Assembly (NCBI RefSeq): GCF_018383905.1
Contig: NZ_JAGYWA010000005.1
Coordinates: 402,377 to 466,376, forward strand
DNA from: Flavobacterium branchiicola
GTDB lineage: Bacteria; Bacteroidota; Bacteroidia; Flavobacteriales; Flavobacteriaceae
DNA: 64,000 bases
Reading direction: 5' to 3'
Numbering within the stretch: the first letter of the stretch is position 1; each line of letters starts with the position of its first letter. This document shows, one piece after another, positions 25,742 through 33,358 of the stretch. The notes beneath the pieces are model-generated. The model was not told the origin of the DNA. It saw nothing but the letters and a program-made list of their open reading frames with translations, and ran no database searches. The translations under genes and the position numbers were made by a program.

Positions 25742-27214
25742 ATGCTAAACAACTTCAAAATGTCAATGCTTTCGCTTCGTACCAGGATTTTCCTGTCGAT
25801 GATTGTATTGATTGTTGTAGCCTCTTTTTTATTAGCTTCAATTTCGATTATTCAGTTTAAAACCGAGGCTAAAGAATACCATCAGGAACGTTTAGAACGA
25901 AAAGAAAATGCAGTAAAAGAACATATCAATTACGTTCTTTCTACTACCACTTATCCGCTGAAAACCCAAAATCTTGATTTAATCTTCAAAGATAAAATCC
26001 ACGAATTAGCGCAGATTCATAAGATCGAAATCAATATTTACAGTCTTGACGGTAAATTACTAAAATCGTCAAAAGAATCTTTTGCGGTCGATAAAGCGCC
26101 GCCGCCCATTCCGGAATATATCCTGAAATTGGTTCGATCTTCAATCGAAAAACGTTTTGTAGATATTAAAACTATCGATGGAATCAAAAACAGATCTTCC
26201 TATAGTTTAATAAAAGATGAAAAATTCAAACCACTCGGAATTCTAAATTTACCTTATTTAGAAGACGATGGATATTATGATAATGAGTTAAATACCTTTT
26301 TAATTCGTTTAAGTCAGGTCTATTCCTTTATGCTGATAGTGGCTTTTGGACTAGCTTATTTTCTTTCGACCTATATTACAAAATCACTAAAAACGATTTC
26401 TGAAAGACTGGAAGAAACCAATTTAGATCAGAAAAACGAAAAAATCGTTATTGAGGCGACCAGTAAAGAAGTTAACTTTCTGATCAAAGCTTATAACGGA
26501 ATGGTGGATAAATTGGAAACCAGTGCCATTAAACTTGCTCAAAGTGAACGTGAAGAGGCCTGGCGAGAAATGGCAAAGCAAGTAGCACATGAAATTAAAA
26601 ATCCGCTTACGCCAATGCGATTAACGGTGCAGAGTTTTCAACGAAAGTTTGACCCGAATGATCCGGAAGTAAAGCAAAAAATGAACGATTACTCCGAAAC
26701 TTTAATACAGCAAATTGATACCATGACCGCTGTAGCTTCGGCATTTTCAAACTTTGCTTCTATGCCGGCACAACAAAACGAGACCTTAAACGTGGTTTCG
26801 GTTGTTGAACTTGCGTTAGATATTTTTAATGAAGATTATATTGTTTTTGAAAGTGACGAAGAAGAAATTATTTCAAAAATGGATAGAACACAGCTGATCC
26901 GTGTGATTACCAATCTGGTTAAAAATGCGACTCAGGCAATTCCGGAAAGTCAGTTTCAAAAATCTATTCTGGTAACGGTGAAACGAAGAAATGATCATGT
27001 AGAAATTGCAGTAAAAGACAACGGAATTGGAATTGAGAAACAAGATACCGACCGAATTTTTGAACCAAAATTTACTACCAAAACCAGTGGAATGGGTCTT
27101 GGTCTCGGAATTATTAAAAACATTATAGAAAATTACAAAGGAACAATTACCTTTGAGTCAACTTACGGAAAAGGAACCACTTTTAGAGTTTCTCTACCCA
27201 TCACCAACTCATAA
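25742..27214 (+). CDS. Sensor histidine kinase, NtrY-like
   Basis: Membrane kinase of 490 residues. A first membrane segment (about 13-35) is followed by an extracytoplasmic sensor region (about 36-185), a second segment (about 195-215), HAMP (about 216-270), the HisKA block QVAHEIKNPLTPMRL with the phosphorylated His near residue 283, and a HATPase domain with N box LVKNATQAI, G1 DNGIGI and G2 GMGLGLGI. The sequence around the His resembles NtrY. No response regulator is adjacent, so the partner is unknown. Confidence 0.92.
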   Translation: MLNNFKMSMLSLRTRIFLSMIVLIVVASFLLASISIIQFKTEAKEYHQERLERKENAVKEHINYVLSTTTYPLKTQNLDLIFKDKIHELAQIHKIEINIYSLDGKLLKSSKESFAVDKAPPPIPEYILKLVRSSIEKRFVDIKTIDGIKNRSSYSLIKDEKFKPLGILNLPYLEDDGYYDNELNTFLIRLSQVYSFMLIVAFGLAYFLSTYITKSLKTISERLEETNLDQKNEKIVIEATSKEVNFLIKAYNGMVDKLETSAIKLAQSEREEAWREMAKQVAHEIKNPLTPMRLTVQSFQRKFDPNDPEVKQKMNDYSETLIQQIDTMTAVASAFSNFASMPAQQNETLNVVSVVELALDIFNEDYIVFESDEEEIISKMDRTQLIRVITNLVKNATQAIPESQFQKSILVTVKRRNDHVEIAVKDNGIGIEKQDTDRIFEPKFTTKTSGMGLGLGIIKNIIENYKGTITFESTYGKGTTFRVSLPITNS

Positions 27215-27225
27215 ATATTAGTGTC

Positions 27226-28008
27226 ATGAATTACGAAAATATTTTAATTGCTATTGAAGAGAAAATAGCAACTATTACTATCAACAGACCTGCAAAATTA
27301 AACGCTTTAAACAAAGAGACGATTAGCGACCTGAGTAAAGCGATCAAATTATTGGGTAAAAATGATGATGTTCGTGTTATTATTTTAACTGGAAGCGGAG
27401 AAAAAGCATTTGTAGCTGGAGCTGATATTTCGGAATTTGCTAATTATACGATTATTGAGGGCGCACAATTGGCCGCCGAAGGTCAGGAATCTTTATTTGA
27501 TTTCATCGAAAATCTTAAAAAACCTGTTATTGCAGCTGTCAATGGTTTTGCTTTGGGCGGTGGTTTAGAATTGGCAATGGCTTGTCATTTTAGAGTAGCT
27601 TCAGACAATGCAAAAATGGGACTTCCGGAAGTAACTTTGGGATTGATTCCTGGTTATGGAGGAACACAGCGTTTGCCTCAGTTAGTGGGTAAAGGCAAAG
27701 CAATGGAAATGATTATGACTGCTGCTATGATTTCTGCTGATGAAGCAAAACAATACGGATTGGTAAATTATGTTGTTCCTCAAGCTGAACTTCTTGATTT
27801 TACAAACGGAATCGCTCAGAAAATTATAAAAAATGCTCCATTTGCTATAGCAAAAGCAATTAAAGCAATAAATGCCAATTTTGAAGATGGTAAAAACGGT
27901 TTCGATACTGAAATCAAATCATTTGGTAAATGCTTCGGAACTCAGGATTTTAAAGAAGGAACAACTGCCTTTTTAGAAAAACGAAAAGCAGAATTTACAG
28001 GAAAATAG
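27226..28008 (+). CDS. Enoyl-CoA hydratase/isomerase family protein
   Basis: Crotonase-fold enzyme of 260 residues, expected to hydrate enoyl-CoA esters in fatty acid or amino acid breakdown. Oxyanion-hole segments FVAGADISEF (about 66-75) and AVNGFALGGGLELAMAC (about 104-120) and the catalytic Glu block LPEVTLGLIPGYGGTQRLP (about 139-157) are intact; both acid residues of true hydratases appear to be present. It begins 11 bases after the kinase stop, so the two may be co-transcribed. Confidence 0.92.
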   Translation: MNYENILIAIEEKIATITINRPAKLNALNKETISDLSKAIKLLGKNDDVRVIILTGSGEKAFVAGADISEFANYTIIEGAQLAAEGQESLFDFIENLKKPVIAAVNGFALGGGLELAMACHFRVASDNAKMGLPEVTLGLIPGYGGTQRLPQLVGKGKAMEMIMTAAMISADEAKQYGLVNYVVPQAELLDFTNGIAQKIIKNAPFAIAKAIKAINANFEDGKNGFDTEIKSFGKCFGTQDFKEGTTAFLEKRKAEFTGK

Positions 28009-28107
28009 TTATTTCACAGAGTCACACGAAGAAAGCACAGAGCTTAACAAAGAATTTAAACCTTTGTACCTTTGTCTCTCAGAACCTTAGAACCTAAAAG
28101 AAAAAAA

Positions 28108-28506
28108 ATGTACGAACCAATATTTGCCCTTTTTTGTGAACGAGTTAGAGAAAGTATCCAGGCCGGAACTTTCGCAAAGCTTACTTTGGCAAAGACAATG
28201 GGCGACACAGAGATTAAAAATATCTATTTTAGACTGGTATTGAATGAGGATGATACTTGTTCTATATCATTGACAACCCGTTACAAAACCGAAGAGATTG
28301 AAAGTATTCATACTTTAGAAGAAGCCTTACTGGTTTTAGGAACTTATATTAAGAATCCATTTTTAACGGCTTTACTTTTTACAACGGATAATGACATTAC
28401 CTTCAAAGTAAATAAAAAGAACGCGGGAAGTATTATCGAGCAGCCTCCAACGTTTAAAAATGCTTCACCGGTAATGTTGGAGATGATTGAAAAAGGAATT
28501 GTTTAA
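28108..28506 (+). CDS. Conserved hypothetical protein, 132 aa
   Basis: Small soluble protein starting MYEPIFALFCERVRESIQAG and ending ASPVMLEMIEKGIV. The ATG at 28108 is chosen over a TTG at 28072, because the extra residues would come from a repeat-like leader (AGAACCTTAGAACCT). No domain recognised; the alpha/beta pattern suggests a compact single domain. It stands alone between repeat-containing gaps. Confidence 0.6.
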   Translation: MYEPIFALFCERVRESIQAGTFAKLTLAKTMGDTEIKNIYFRLVLNEDDTCSISLTTRYKTEEIESIHTLEEALLVLGTYIKNPFLTALLFTTDNDITFKVNKKNAGSIIEQPPTFKNASPVMLEMIEKGIV

Positions 28507-28544
28507 ATAATGTTTTTAAGAGTTCATATCTCTATATAACTGCC

Positions 28545-28619
28545 TTGTCAGGCTGAGCGAAGTCGAAGCCACGTTTGCTGAATCACTTTGCGGGACTTCG
28601 ACTTCGCTCAGTCTGACAA
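28545..28619. repeat. Intergenic palindrome (TGTCAGGCTGAGCGAAGTCG family)
   Basis: Arms 28545-28568 and 28596-28619 are inverted copies of TTGTCAGGCTGAGCGAAGTC plus GAAG with one or two mismatches, around a 27-base loop. A second copy lies at 35796-35864. The word resembles repeats widely scattered in Bacteroidota genomes (general knowledge, not searched). Confidence 0.85.
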
Positions 28620-28688
28620 AAAATAAAACTTTTGCAGTTCTGTATGTTTCTGTGAAAAATCTTCGCGAATCTCTGTGAAATAAGTCTT

Positions 28689-29342
28689 CTAAACCAGCTT
28701 TACAAACAAATTAGAGGCAATTTTATTCGAAATAGATAATTCCCTTTCATTGACTTTAATTTTTACCGATAAATCGAAAGATTCTTTAGAAAGAAATTGG
28801 ATTTTAGAGCCTAAAGCAATTTCCTGTTTATCCAGATATTTCAAAAATTCAGAGGAAGTATCTTTTACACCAACACAAACTCCTGTCTGATTTTCCTCTA
28901 ATTCCGATAAAAGCTGTTTCTCGATTTTTACGATACGACCGTTTGCGTCCGGAATTGGATCACCATGTGGGTCTTCTGTCGGATTTCCCAGAAAATCATC
29001 CAGACGATTAATCAATTGCTCCGATTTGATGTGTTCTAATTGTTCCGCAATATCATGAACCTCATCCCAGCTGAAGTTTAATTTCTCTACTAAAAATACT
29101 TCCCATAAACGATGTTTTCTAACAATCATTTTGGCGGCTAATTTTCCGTTTTCGGTTAAGGAAACCCCTTGGTATTTTTTATAATTCACCAAATCTTTTT
29201 CCGCCAGCTTTTTAAGCATATCAGTAACCGATGAAGCTTTGGTTTCCATCATTTCTGCAATGGCATTGGTGCTCACTTCAGTTTCTAAAGCAGCAGTTAA
29301 GTGATATATCGATTTTAAGTAGTTTTCTTCTGAAAAAGTCAT
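28689..29342 (-). CDS. mntR: MntR-like manganese-dependent repressor (DtxR family)
   Basis: Metal-sensing repressor of 217 residues: winged helix (1-60), dimerisation/metal domain (about 65-140) and C-terminal FeoA/SH3-like domain (about 155-217). The metal site reads E100-Q-L-E103-H104 with H77 and E81 upstream; Glu at the first position, where DtxR/IdeR have Cys, favours an Mn-type sensor. It is encoded next to mntH on the same strand, and an 18-bp palindrome in front of mntH is a likely operator. Confidence 0.88.
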   Translation of the reverse strand: MTFSEENYLKSIYHLTAALETEVSTNAIAEMMETKASSVTDMLKKLAEKDLVNYKKYQGVSLTENGKLAAKMIVRKHRLWEVFLVEKLNFSWDEVHDIAEQLEHIKSEQLINRLDDFLGNPTEDPHGDPIPDANGRIVKIEKQLLSELEENQTGVCVGVKDTSSEFLKYLDKQEIALGSKIQFLSKESFDLSVKIKVNERELSISNKIASNLFVKLV

Positions 29343-29349
29343 TCTTTTT

Positions 29350-29443
29350 AAGGTTCTAAGGTTTTAAGGGGCTGAGGTTCTAAGGTTTTTTTTAAAGTTT
29401 TGAAGAAACCTTAGAACCTTAGCAACTCAGTGCCTTAGCACCT
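29350..29443. repeat. Intergenic palindrome (AAGGTTCTAAGGTTTTAAGG family)
   Basis: A tract rich in AAGGTTCTAAGG words (29350-29387) is inversely repeated as AACCTTAGAACCTTAGCAAC and CAGTGCCTTAGCACC (29407-29443). It fills the whole gap between mntH and mntR. A related half (CAGAACCTTAGAACCTAAAA) lies at 28080-28099. Confidence 0.75.
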
Positions 29444-29444
29444 T

Positions 29445-31313
29445 TTATTTAACAATCAACAAAGGTATCGAAATTTTATGTCTTAATTTGTCTACGGTTG
29501 TGCCAAAAAGAATGTCTTTTAAACCAGTGTGGCCGTGGGTTCCCATTACCAAAACATCAAAATTACCGGCATTGATGATTTTTGGTATTGTTGTATTGGG
29601 TTTTCCAAAACCAAGTTCAGTTTCTATTTTAAACCCTTTTTGAGTCAGCATCTCCTGATATTCCAGAAGCAATTTCTCGTCTATCGTAGTTTCGTGATCG
29701 TGCGTTTCGGTGCCATACATTAAAGCGCCAACCGTTTCAACAATGTGAATCAGGGTGTATTGCGTTTCCATTCCACCCAATTCGAAAGCATGATTAAGTG
29801 CAGCTTCATCAGCATTAGAAAAATCAACAGAAATGGCAATATTCTTAACAGTCTGACTTGCTTTTGCTGTAAATTGAAGGTTTAAATTGTGTGGCGAATG
29901 ATTCGTTATTTTCGATTTGGCTTTTGCTATGAAAGGTTTAAAAACAATGTATAACAATAATGCTAAGAATCCGAAAGCTAATGGAACTACAGTTAGCCAT
30001 ATAACAGTTGGATTGCTTGAAGCTTCAAGCCATGAAGTGATTTCGTCGTAAACCAATTTTGCATTCAACGACACAATAATTAGGGCAATTATCCAGGAAA
30101 CAATCTGAGTGGTTGTCGTAATATGAAAACCTTTCATTTTTGATTTGTCGCTCACAAAGTGAATAAGCGGAATAATGGCAAAACCTAGCTGAAGACTTAG
30201 TATTACCTGACTTAAGATTAGTAGTTTTCCAGTCACGCTTTCGCCATAAATATAAATTACGATTAAAGCCGGTACAATGGCGATTAAACGGGTTATAATA
30301 CGACGCACCCACGGCTGAATACGTAAATGCAAATAACCTTCCATTACGATTTGTCCTGCAAGCGTTCCGGTTACTGTCGAACTTTGTCCTGCGGCAATCA
30401 AAGCAACGGCAAAAAGAATTGGCGCCCATTTGGTTCCCAATAAAGGTTCAAGAAACTGATGTGCATCCTGAATTTCGGCAACCTCAAACATTCCGTTTTT
30501 ATGGAAAGTTGCTGCAGCAAGAATCAGAATTGCTGCATTTACAAAAAAAGCTAGATTTAAAGCAATTGTCGAATCGATGAGGTTATATTTTAGAGCCTGT
30601 TTGATTCCAGCCGGTGTTCGGTCGAATTTTCGGGTTTGCACTAAAGAAGAGTGCAGGTAAAGATTGTGGGGCATTACTGTCGCACCAATTATACCAATAG
30701 CAATATATAAAGCGGCTGAATTTGGAATTGAAGGCACAAGTCCGCCAATTATTTTATGGATTTCGGGTTCAGCAAAAATCATTTCAAAAATGAACGAAAA
30801 ACCAATAATTGCGACTAATACAATAATAAAGGCTTCCATTTTTCGAATTCCTTTGTTGATTAGAAATAACAACAGAAAAGTATCCAAAACGGTGATCAGA
30901 ACGCCTTCAAGCAGCGGAATTCCAAATAAAAGATTGATTCCGATTGCCATTCCAAGAACTTCGGCCAAATCACATGCGGCAATGGCAATTTCGGCCAAAA
31001 AGTATAAAATGTAATTGATATATTTTGAGTAGGTTTCTCTCGATGCCTGAGCAAGGTCACGTTGTGTTACAATTCCCAAACGGGCACTTAAACTCTGCAA
31101 AAGCAAAGCCATCAGATTACTCATTAGCAAAACCCAGACAAGTGTATAGCCAAATTGACTACCACCGGCAATATCTGTCGCCCAGTTTCCGGGATCCATA
31201 TATCCAACGCTTACTAAGTATGCCGGGCCTAAAAAGGCTAAAATTTTCCTGAATCCTGTTTTTTTATGCTCTGTGGCTACCGATTGGTTTACCTCTTCTA
31301 AAGATTTGGTCAT
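29445..31313 (-). CDS. mntH: Nramp manganese transporter with C-terminal universal stress domain
   Basis: Inner-membrane divalent metal importer of 622 residues. Residues 1-460 are an Nramp core with 11 or so helices; the metal-site motifs DPGN (D40-N43, helix 1) and MPHNLYLHS (about 213-221, helix 6) are intact. A cytosolic UspA domain follows (about 485-622), with VKNIAISVDFSNADEAALNH and the nucleotide-binding end GTHGHTGLKDILFGTTVDKL. Ordinary MntH is about 420 residues, so this is a transporter-USP fusion, which might couple uptake to ATP or stress state. mntR follows on the same strand. Confidence 0.94.
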   Translation of the reverse strand: MTKSLEEVNQSVATEHKKTGFRKILAFLGPAYLVSVGYMDPGNWATDIAGGSQFGYTLVWVLLMSNLMALLLQSLSARLGIVTQRDLAQASRETYSKYINYILYFLAEIAIAACDLAEVLGMAIGINLLFGIPLLEGVLITVLDTFLLLFLINKGIRKMEAFIIVLVAIIGFSFIFEMIFAEPEIHKIIGGLVPSIPNSAALYIAIGIIGATVMPHNLYLHSSLVQTRKFDRTPAGIKQALKYNLIDSTIALNLAFFVNAAILILAAATFHKNGMFEVAEIQDAHQFLEPLLGTKWAPILFAVALIAAGQSSTVTGTLAGQIVMEGYLHLRIQPWVRRIITRLIAIVPALIVIYIYGESVTGKLLILSQVILSLQLGFAIIPLIHFVSDKSKMKGFHITTTTQIVSWIIALIIVSLNAKLVYDEITSWLEASSNPTVIWLTVVPLAFGFLALLLYIVFKPFIAKAKSKITNHSPHNLNLQFTAKASQTVKNIAISVDFSNADEAALNHAFELGGMETQYTLIHIVETVGALMYGTETHDHETTIDEKLLLEYQEMLTQKGFKIETELGFGKPNTTIPKIINAGNFDVLVMGTHGHTGLKDILFGTTVDKLRHKISIPLLIVK

Positions 31314-31332
31314 TGCTAAAATATTGATTTTC

Positions 31333-31362
31333 CAAATATATAGAAAAATTATATTCGCTCAA
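31333..31362 (-). promoter_or_regulatory. mntH promoter
   Basis: On the minus strand TTG (31360-31362), a 19-base spacer and TATATTTG (31333-31340) fit the Bacteroidota TTG / TAnnTTTG pattern, 20 bases before the mntH start codon. Confidence 0.65.
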
Positions 31363-31368
31363 CAATAT

Positions 31369-31386
31369 TTTTAGACAAGTCTAAAA
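31369..31386. promoter_or_regulatory. MntR-type operator palindrome before mntH
   Basis: TTTTAGACAAGTCTAAAA: 8-bp perfect arms around AA, located 7 bases upstream of the mntH -33 element and directly beyond the Fur-family gene stop. The TTTTAG / CTAAAA arms resemble DtxR-family operators. A 14/18 match lies at 33327-33344 before the TonB receptor gene. Binding by the neighbouring MntR is inference. Confidence 0.65.
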
Positions 31387-31387
31387 C

Positions 31388-31780
31388 TTAAATGTTAGAA
31401 TTTAAACAATTCGGACATAAACCTGATAAAGTAAAATTGATCTCTTTTATTTTGTAATTGTGCGGCATAATATAACTTGGTTTTACATTCTCCAGACAAG
31501 TTATTTCATGGCAGTTTTCACAGCTAAAATGAGCGTGATTATGTATGTGCACACGTTGATGAGAATGATTGCATTTTGCATATTTTACCGTGCCGTCAAG
31601 ATTAGATATTTTGTGAATGATATCATCGTTTAATAAACGGTCAAGGATTCTGTAAATGGTAACGCGGTCACACAAATCGTTTATTTGTTTTTGAATTTCG
31701 GCGTGAGACAAGGCGGTCTTAGATTTCTCAAAAATCTCTAAAACGGCTGTCTTTGCTGCGGTGTTGCGTGCTATTTTCAT
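31388..31780 (-). CDS. Fur family transcriptional repressor (Zur-like candidate)
   Basis: Metal-dependent repressor of 130 residues. Winged helix with recognition segment CDRVTIYRILDRLLNDD (about 37-53), His-rich metal region (HSHQRVHIHNHAHFSCENC) and the two structural CxxC pairs CENC and CPNC. It is divergent from the merC-type gene; two palindromes containing TTGC/GCAA lie in the shared 94-base gap, the nearer one 24 bases before its ATG. Because those boxes resemble Fur-family 7-1-7 sites and the neighbour is MerC-like, zinc sensing is more likely than iron, but that is inference. Confidence 0.88.
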   Translation of the reverse strand: MKIARNTAAKTAVLEIFEKSKTALSHAEIQKQINDLCDRVTIYRILDRLLNDDIIHKISNLDGTVKYAKCNHSHQRVHIHNHAHFSCENCHEITCLENVKPSYIMPHNYKIKEINFTLSGLCPNCLNSNI

Positions 31781-31803
31781 TTTATTAAATTAAAAAATTT
31801 TAA

Positions 31804-31818
31804 CGCAACAATGTTGCG
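31804..31818. promoter_or_regulatory. Fur-family (Zur-like) box 1
   Basis: CGCAACAATGTTGCG, a perfect 7-1-7 inverted repeat. It covers the TTG (-33) element of the merC promoter and lies 24 bases upstream of the divergent Fur-family gene. Confidence 0.65.
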
Positions 31819-31842
31819 ATTTTGTTTTTATATGTATATTTG
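31814..31842 (+). promoter_or_regulatory. merC promoter
   Basis: TTG (31814-31816), 18-base spacer, TATATTTG (31835-31842): a full match to the Bacteroidota promoter pattern, 32 bases before the merC start. Both promoter elements overlap a palindrome. Confidence 0.65.
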
Positions 31843-31855
31843 CAACAATATTGCA
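31841..31855. promoter_or_regulatory. Fur-family (Zur-like) box 2
   Basis: TGCAACAATATTGCA, a 7-1-7 inverted repeat with one mismatch, sharing GCAACAA with box 1 and centred 37 bases from it. It overlaps the end of the merC -7 element. Confidence 0.6.
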
Positions 31856-31874
31856 TTAAACAAATGTACAGAAA

Positions 31875-32228
31875 ATGAAGAAAACCACGACATCTTTTTA
31901 CGATATTTTAGGAGTTTCAAGTGCAACCATTTGTTTGGTTCATTGTTTGATTTTTCCGCTCTTAACAATTCTTCCCTTCGGGATAATTCATAACCCCGTA
32001 ATAGATTTGCTTTTTGCTTTAATTGGGTTATTTGCGGTAATCAAAATTATAAAAAAATCGTCTCTTTTAGTCTCGTCCATTTTGATTGTTTCAATGAGTT
32101 TGATTTGGATAAGCGTTTTGAGCGATCTCTTTTTTGAGATTCATCTGGACTTAATTTATTTTGGAGGAACCGGAATGATCATCGGACATTTGATAAACTA
32201 CAAGGTACATAAAAAACAGCATCATTAA
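31875..32228 (+). CDS. MerC domain membrane protein
   Basis: Inner-membrane protein of 117 residues with about four helices. The MerC metal motif is seen in helix 1 as C20-L-V-H-C24 (ATICLVHCLIFPLL), followed by three further hydrophobic segments and a His/Lys-rich tail (HKKQHH). MerC proteins import mercuric ions in resistance operons, but orphan homologues beside Fur-family genes are common in Bacteroidota and probably move another soft metal such as zinc. No merA or merR is nearby. It is followed 11 bases later by a thioredoxin-reductase-like gene. Confidence 0.82.
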   Translation: MKKTTTSFYDILGVSSATICLVHCLIFPLLTILPFGIIHNPVIDLLFALIGLFAVIKIIKKSSLLVSSILIVSMSLIWISVLSDLFFEIHLDLIYFGGTGMIIGHLINYKVHKKQHH

Positions 32229-32239
32229 AAAAGTTTATT

Positions 32240-33148
32240 ATGAATAAAAGTAATTTCGAAGTGATTATCATTGGCGGCAGTTACAGCGGTCTGTCCGCGG
32301 CAATGAGTTTAGGACGTTCTTTGCGTCAGGTTTTGGTTATCGACAGCGGTTTGCCATGTAACAGGCAAACCCCGTATTCTCATAATTTTATAACACAAGA
32401 CGGTGAAAAGCCCGCTGCCATTTCGGCGAAAGCCAAACTTCAGGTGGATCTTTACGAAACGGTTCAATTTTATAACGGACTTGCTGTAGAAGCTGTTAAA
32501 GTTAAAAATGGTTTTGAAGTTAAAACCGAATCCGGTGCTGTGTTTGCTTCAAGAAAAATATTATTCGCAACCGGAGTAAAAGATCTCTTTCCGGAAATTC
32601 AGGGATTTGCCGATTGTTGGGGTATTTCGGTTTTGCATTGCCCTTATTGTCATGGTTATGAAGTGAAAAATGAAAAGACAGCCATTATTGCCAATGGAGA
32701 AATGGGATTTGAATATGCAAAACTAATTTCAAACTGGACCAAAGATTTGAGATTATGCACCAATGGAAAATCAGAATTGACTTTGGAACAAACCGAAACT
32801 TTGAAAAGTCATGGTGTTTTGATTTTAGAAGAGGAAATCGATTCGTTTGAACATAGCGACGGATATATTTCGAATATTGTTTTTAGAAATAGAGAAAAGA
32901 TTGAGGTTAAAGCTGCTTATGCAAAACCTCCCTTAGAACAACATTGTGAATTACCCGCAATTTTGGGTTGCGAACTTAATGAACACGGATTACTTAAAGT
33001 CGATTTTATGCAAAAGACAAGTATCTCGGGTATCTATGCCAGCGGAGATTGTAGTACTCAAATGCGTTCTGTGGCTTTGGCGGTTTCTTCTGGCTCTTTT
33101 GCCGGAGCAGTTATTAATAAGGAACTCATTGATGAGGATTTTAAGTAA
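32240..33148 (+). CDS. Thioredoxin reductase-like FAD/NAD(P) oxidoreductase
   Basis: Cytoplasmic flavoprotein of 302 residues. FAD-binding GGSYSGLSAAMSLGRS (about 12-27), the redox pair CPYCHGYE (about 134-141, CxxC), a reduced NAD(P)-binding region and a C-terminal FAD motif YASGDCST. The NAD(P) loop reads IANGEMGFEYAKL and departs from GxGxxA, so cofactor use may differ from standard TrxB. It is co-directional with merC (11-base gap). A role in thiol or metal stress is plausible. Confidence 0.85.
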   Translation: MNKSNFEVIIIGGSYSGLSAAMSLGRSLRQVLVIDSGLPCNRQTPYSHNFITQDGEKPAAISAKAKLQVDLYETVQFYNGLAVEAVKVKNGFEVKTESGAVFASRKILFATGVKDLFPEIQGFADCWGISVLHCPYCHGYEVKNEKTAIIANGEMGFEYAKLISNWTKDLRLCTNGKSELTLEQTETLKSHGVLILEEEIDSFEHSDGYISNIVFRNREKIEVKAAYAKPPLEQHCELPAILGCELNEHGLLKVDFMQKTSISGIYASGDCSTQMRSVALAVSSGSFAGAVINKELIDEDFK

Positions 33149-33162
33149 GCCTATGAAAATCG

Positions 33163-33228
33163 CTCGCAAAGGCGCGAAGTCGTCATGTTTTATAAAAAAG
33201 CTTTGCGACTTCGCGTCTTTGCGAGATT
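33163..33228. repeat. Intergenic palindrome, short relative of the 8597-8736 element
   Basis: Arms 33163-33182 (CTCGCAAAGGCGCGAAGTCG) and 33204-33225 (GCGACTTCGCGTCTTTGCGA and G) are inverted copies. It follows the oxidoreductase gene. Confidence 0.75.
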
Positions 33229-33326
33229 AAACAAATGCTTTGGATTCTTAAAAATAAAAATCTAACATATTGAAATCATTCAGTTTGAAAATTTTTCTTG
33301 CAGAATAATTATTTATCAAATTTAAT

Positions 33327-33344
33327 TTTTAGTTTTGTCTAAAA
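33327..33344. promoter_or_regulatory. Second MntR-like box before the TonB receptor gene
   Basis: TTTTAGTTTTGTCTAAAA matches the mntH palindrome at 14 of 18 positions, differing only in the centre-left four bases. It contains TAGTTTTG (33330-33337), a TAnnTTTG -7 element, so a bound repressor would cover the promoter. It lies 14 bases before the start codon. Confidence 0.55.
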
Positions 33345-33358
33345 ATTATTTTAATAAA

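Noticed and set aside
31875..33148. Mercury resistance operon
   Set aside because: MerC is present, but the flavoenzyme lacks the MerA N-terminal and C-terminal Cys features and no merR or merA is seen.
33335..33358. TTG start for the TonB receptor
   Set aside because: The ATG at 33359 gives a proper signal peptide, and the TTG lies inside the candidate operator and -7 element.
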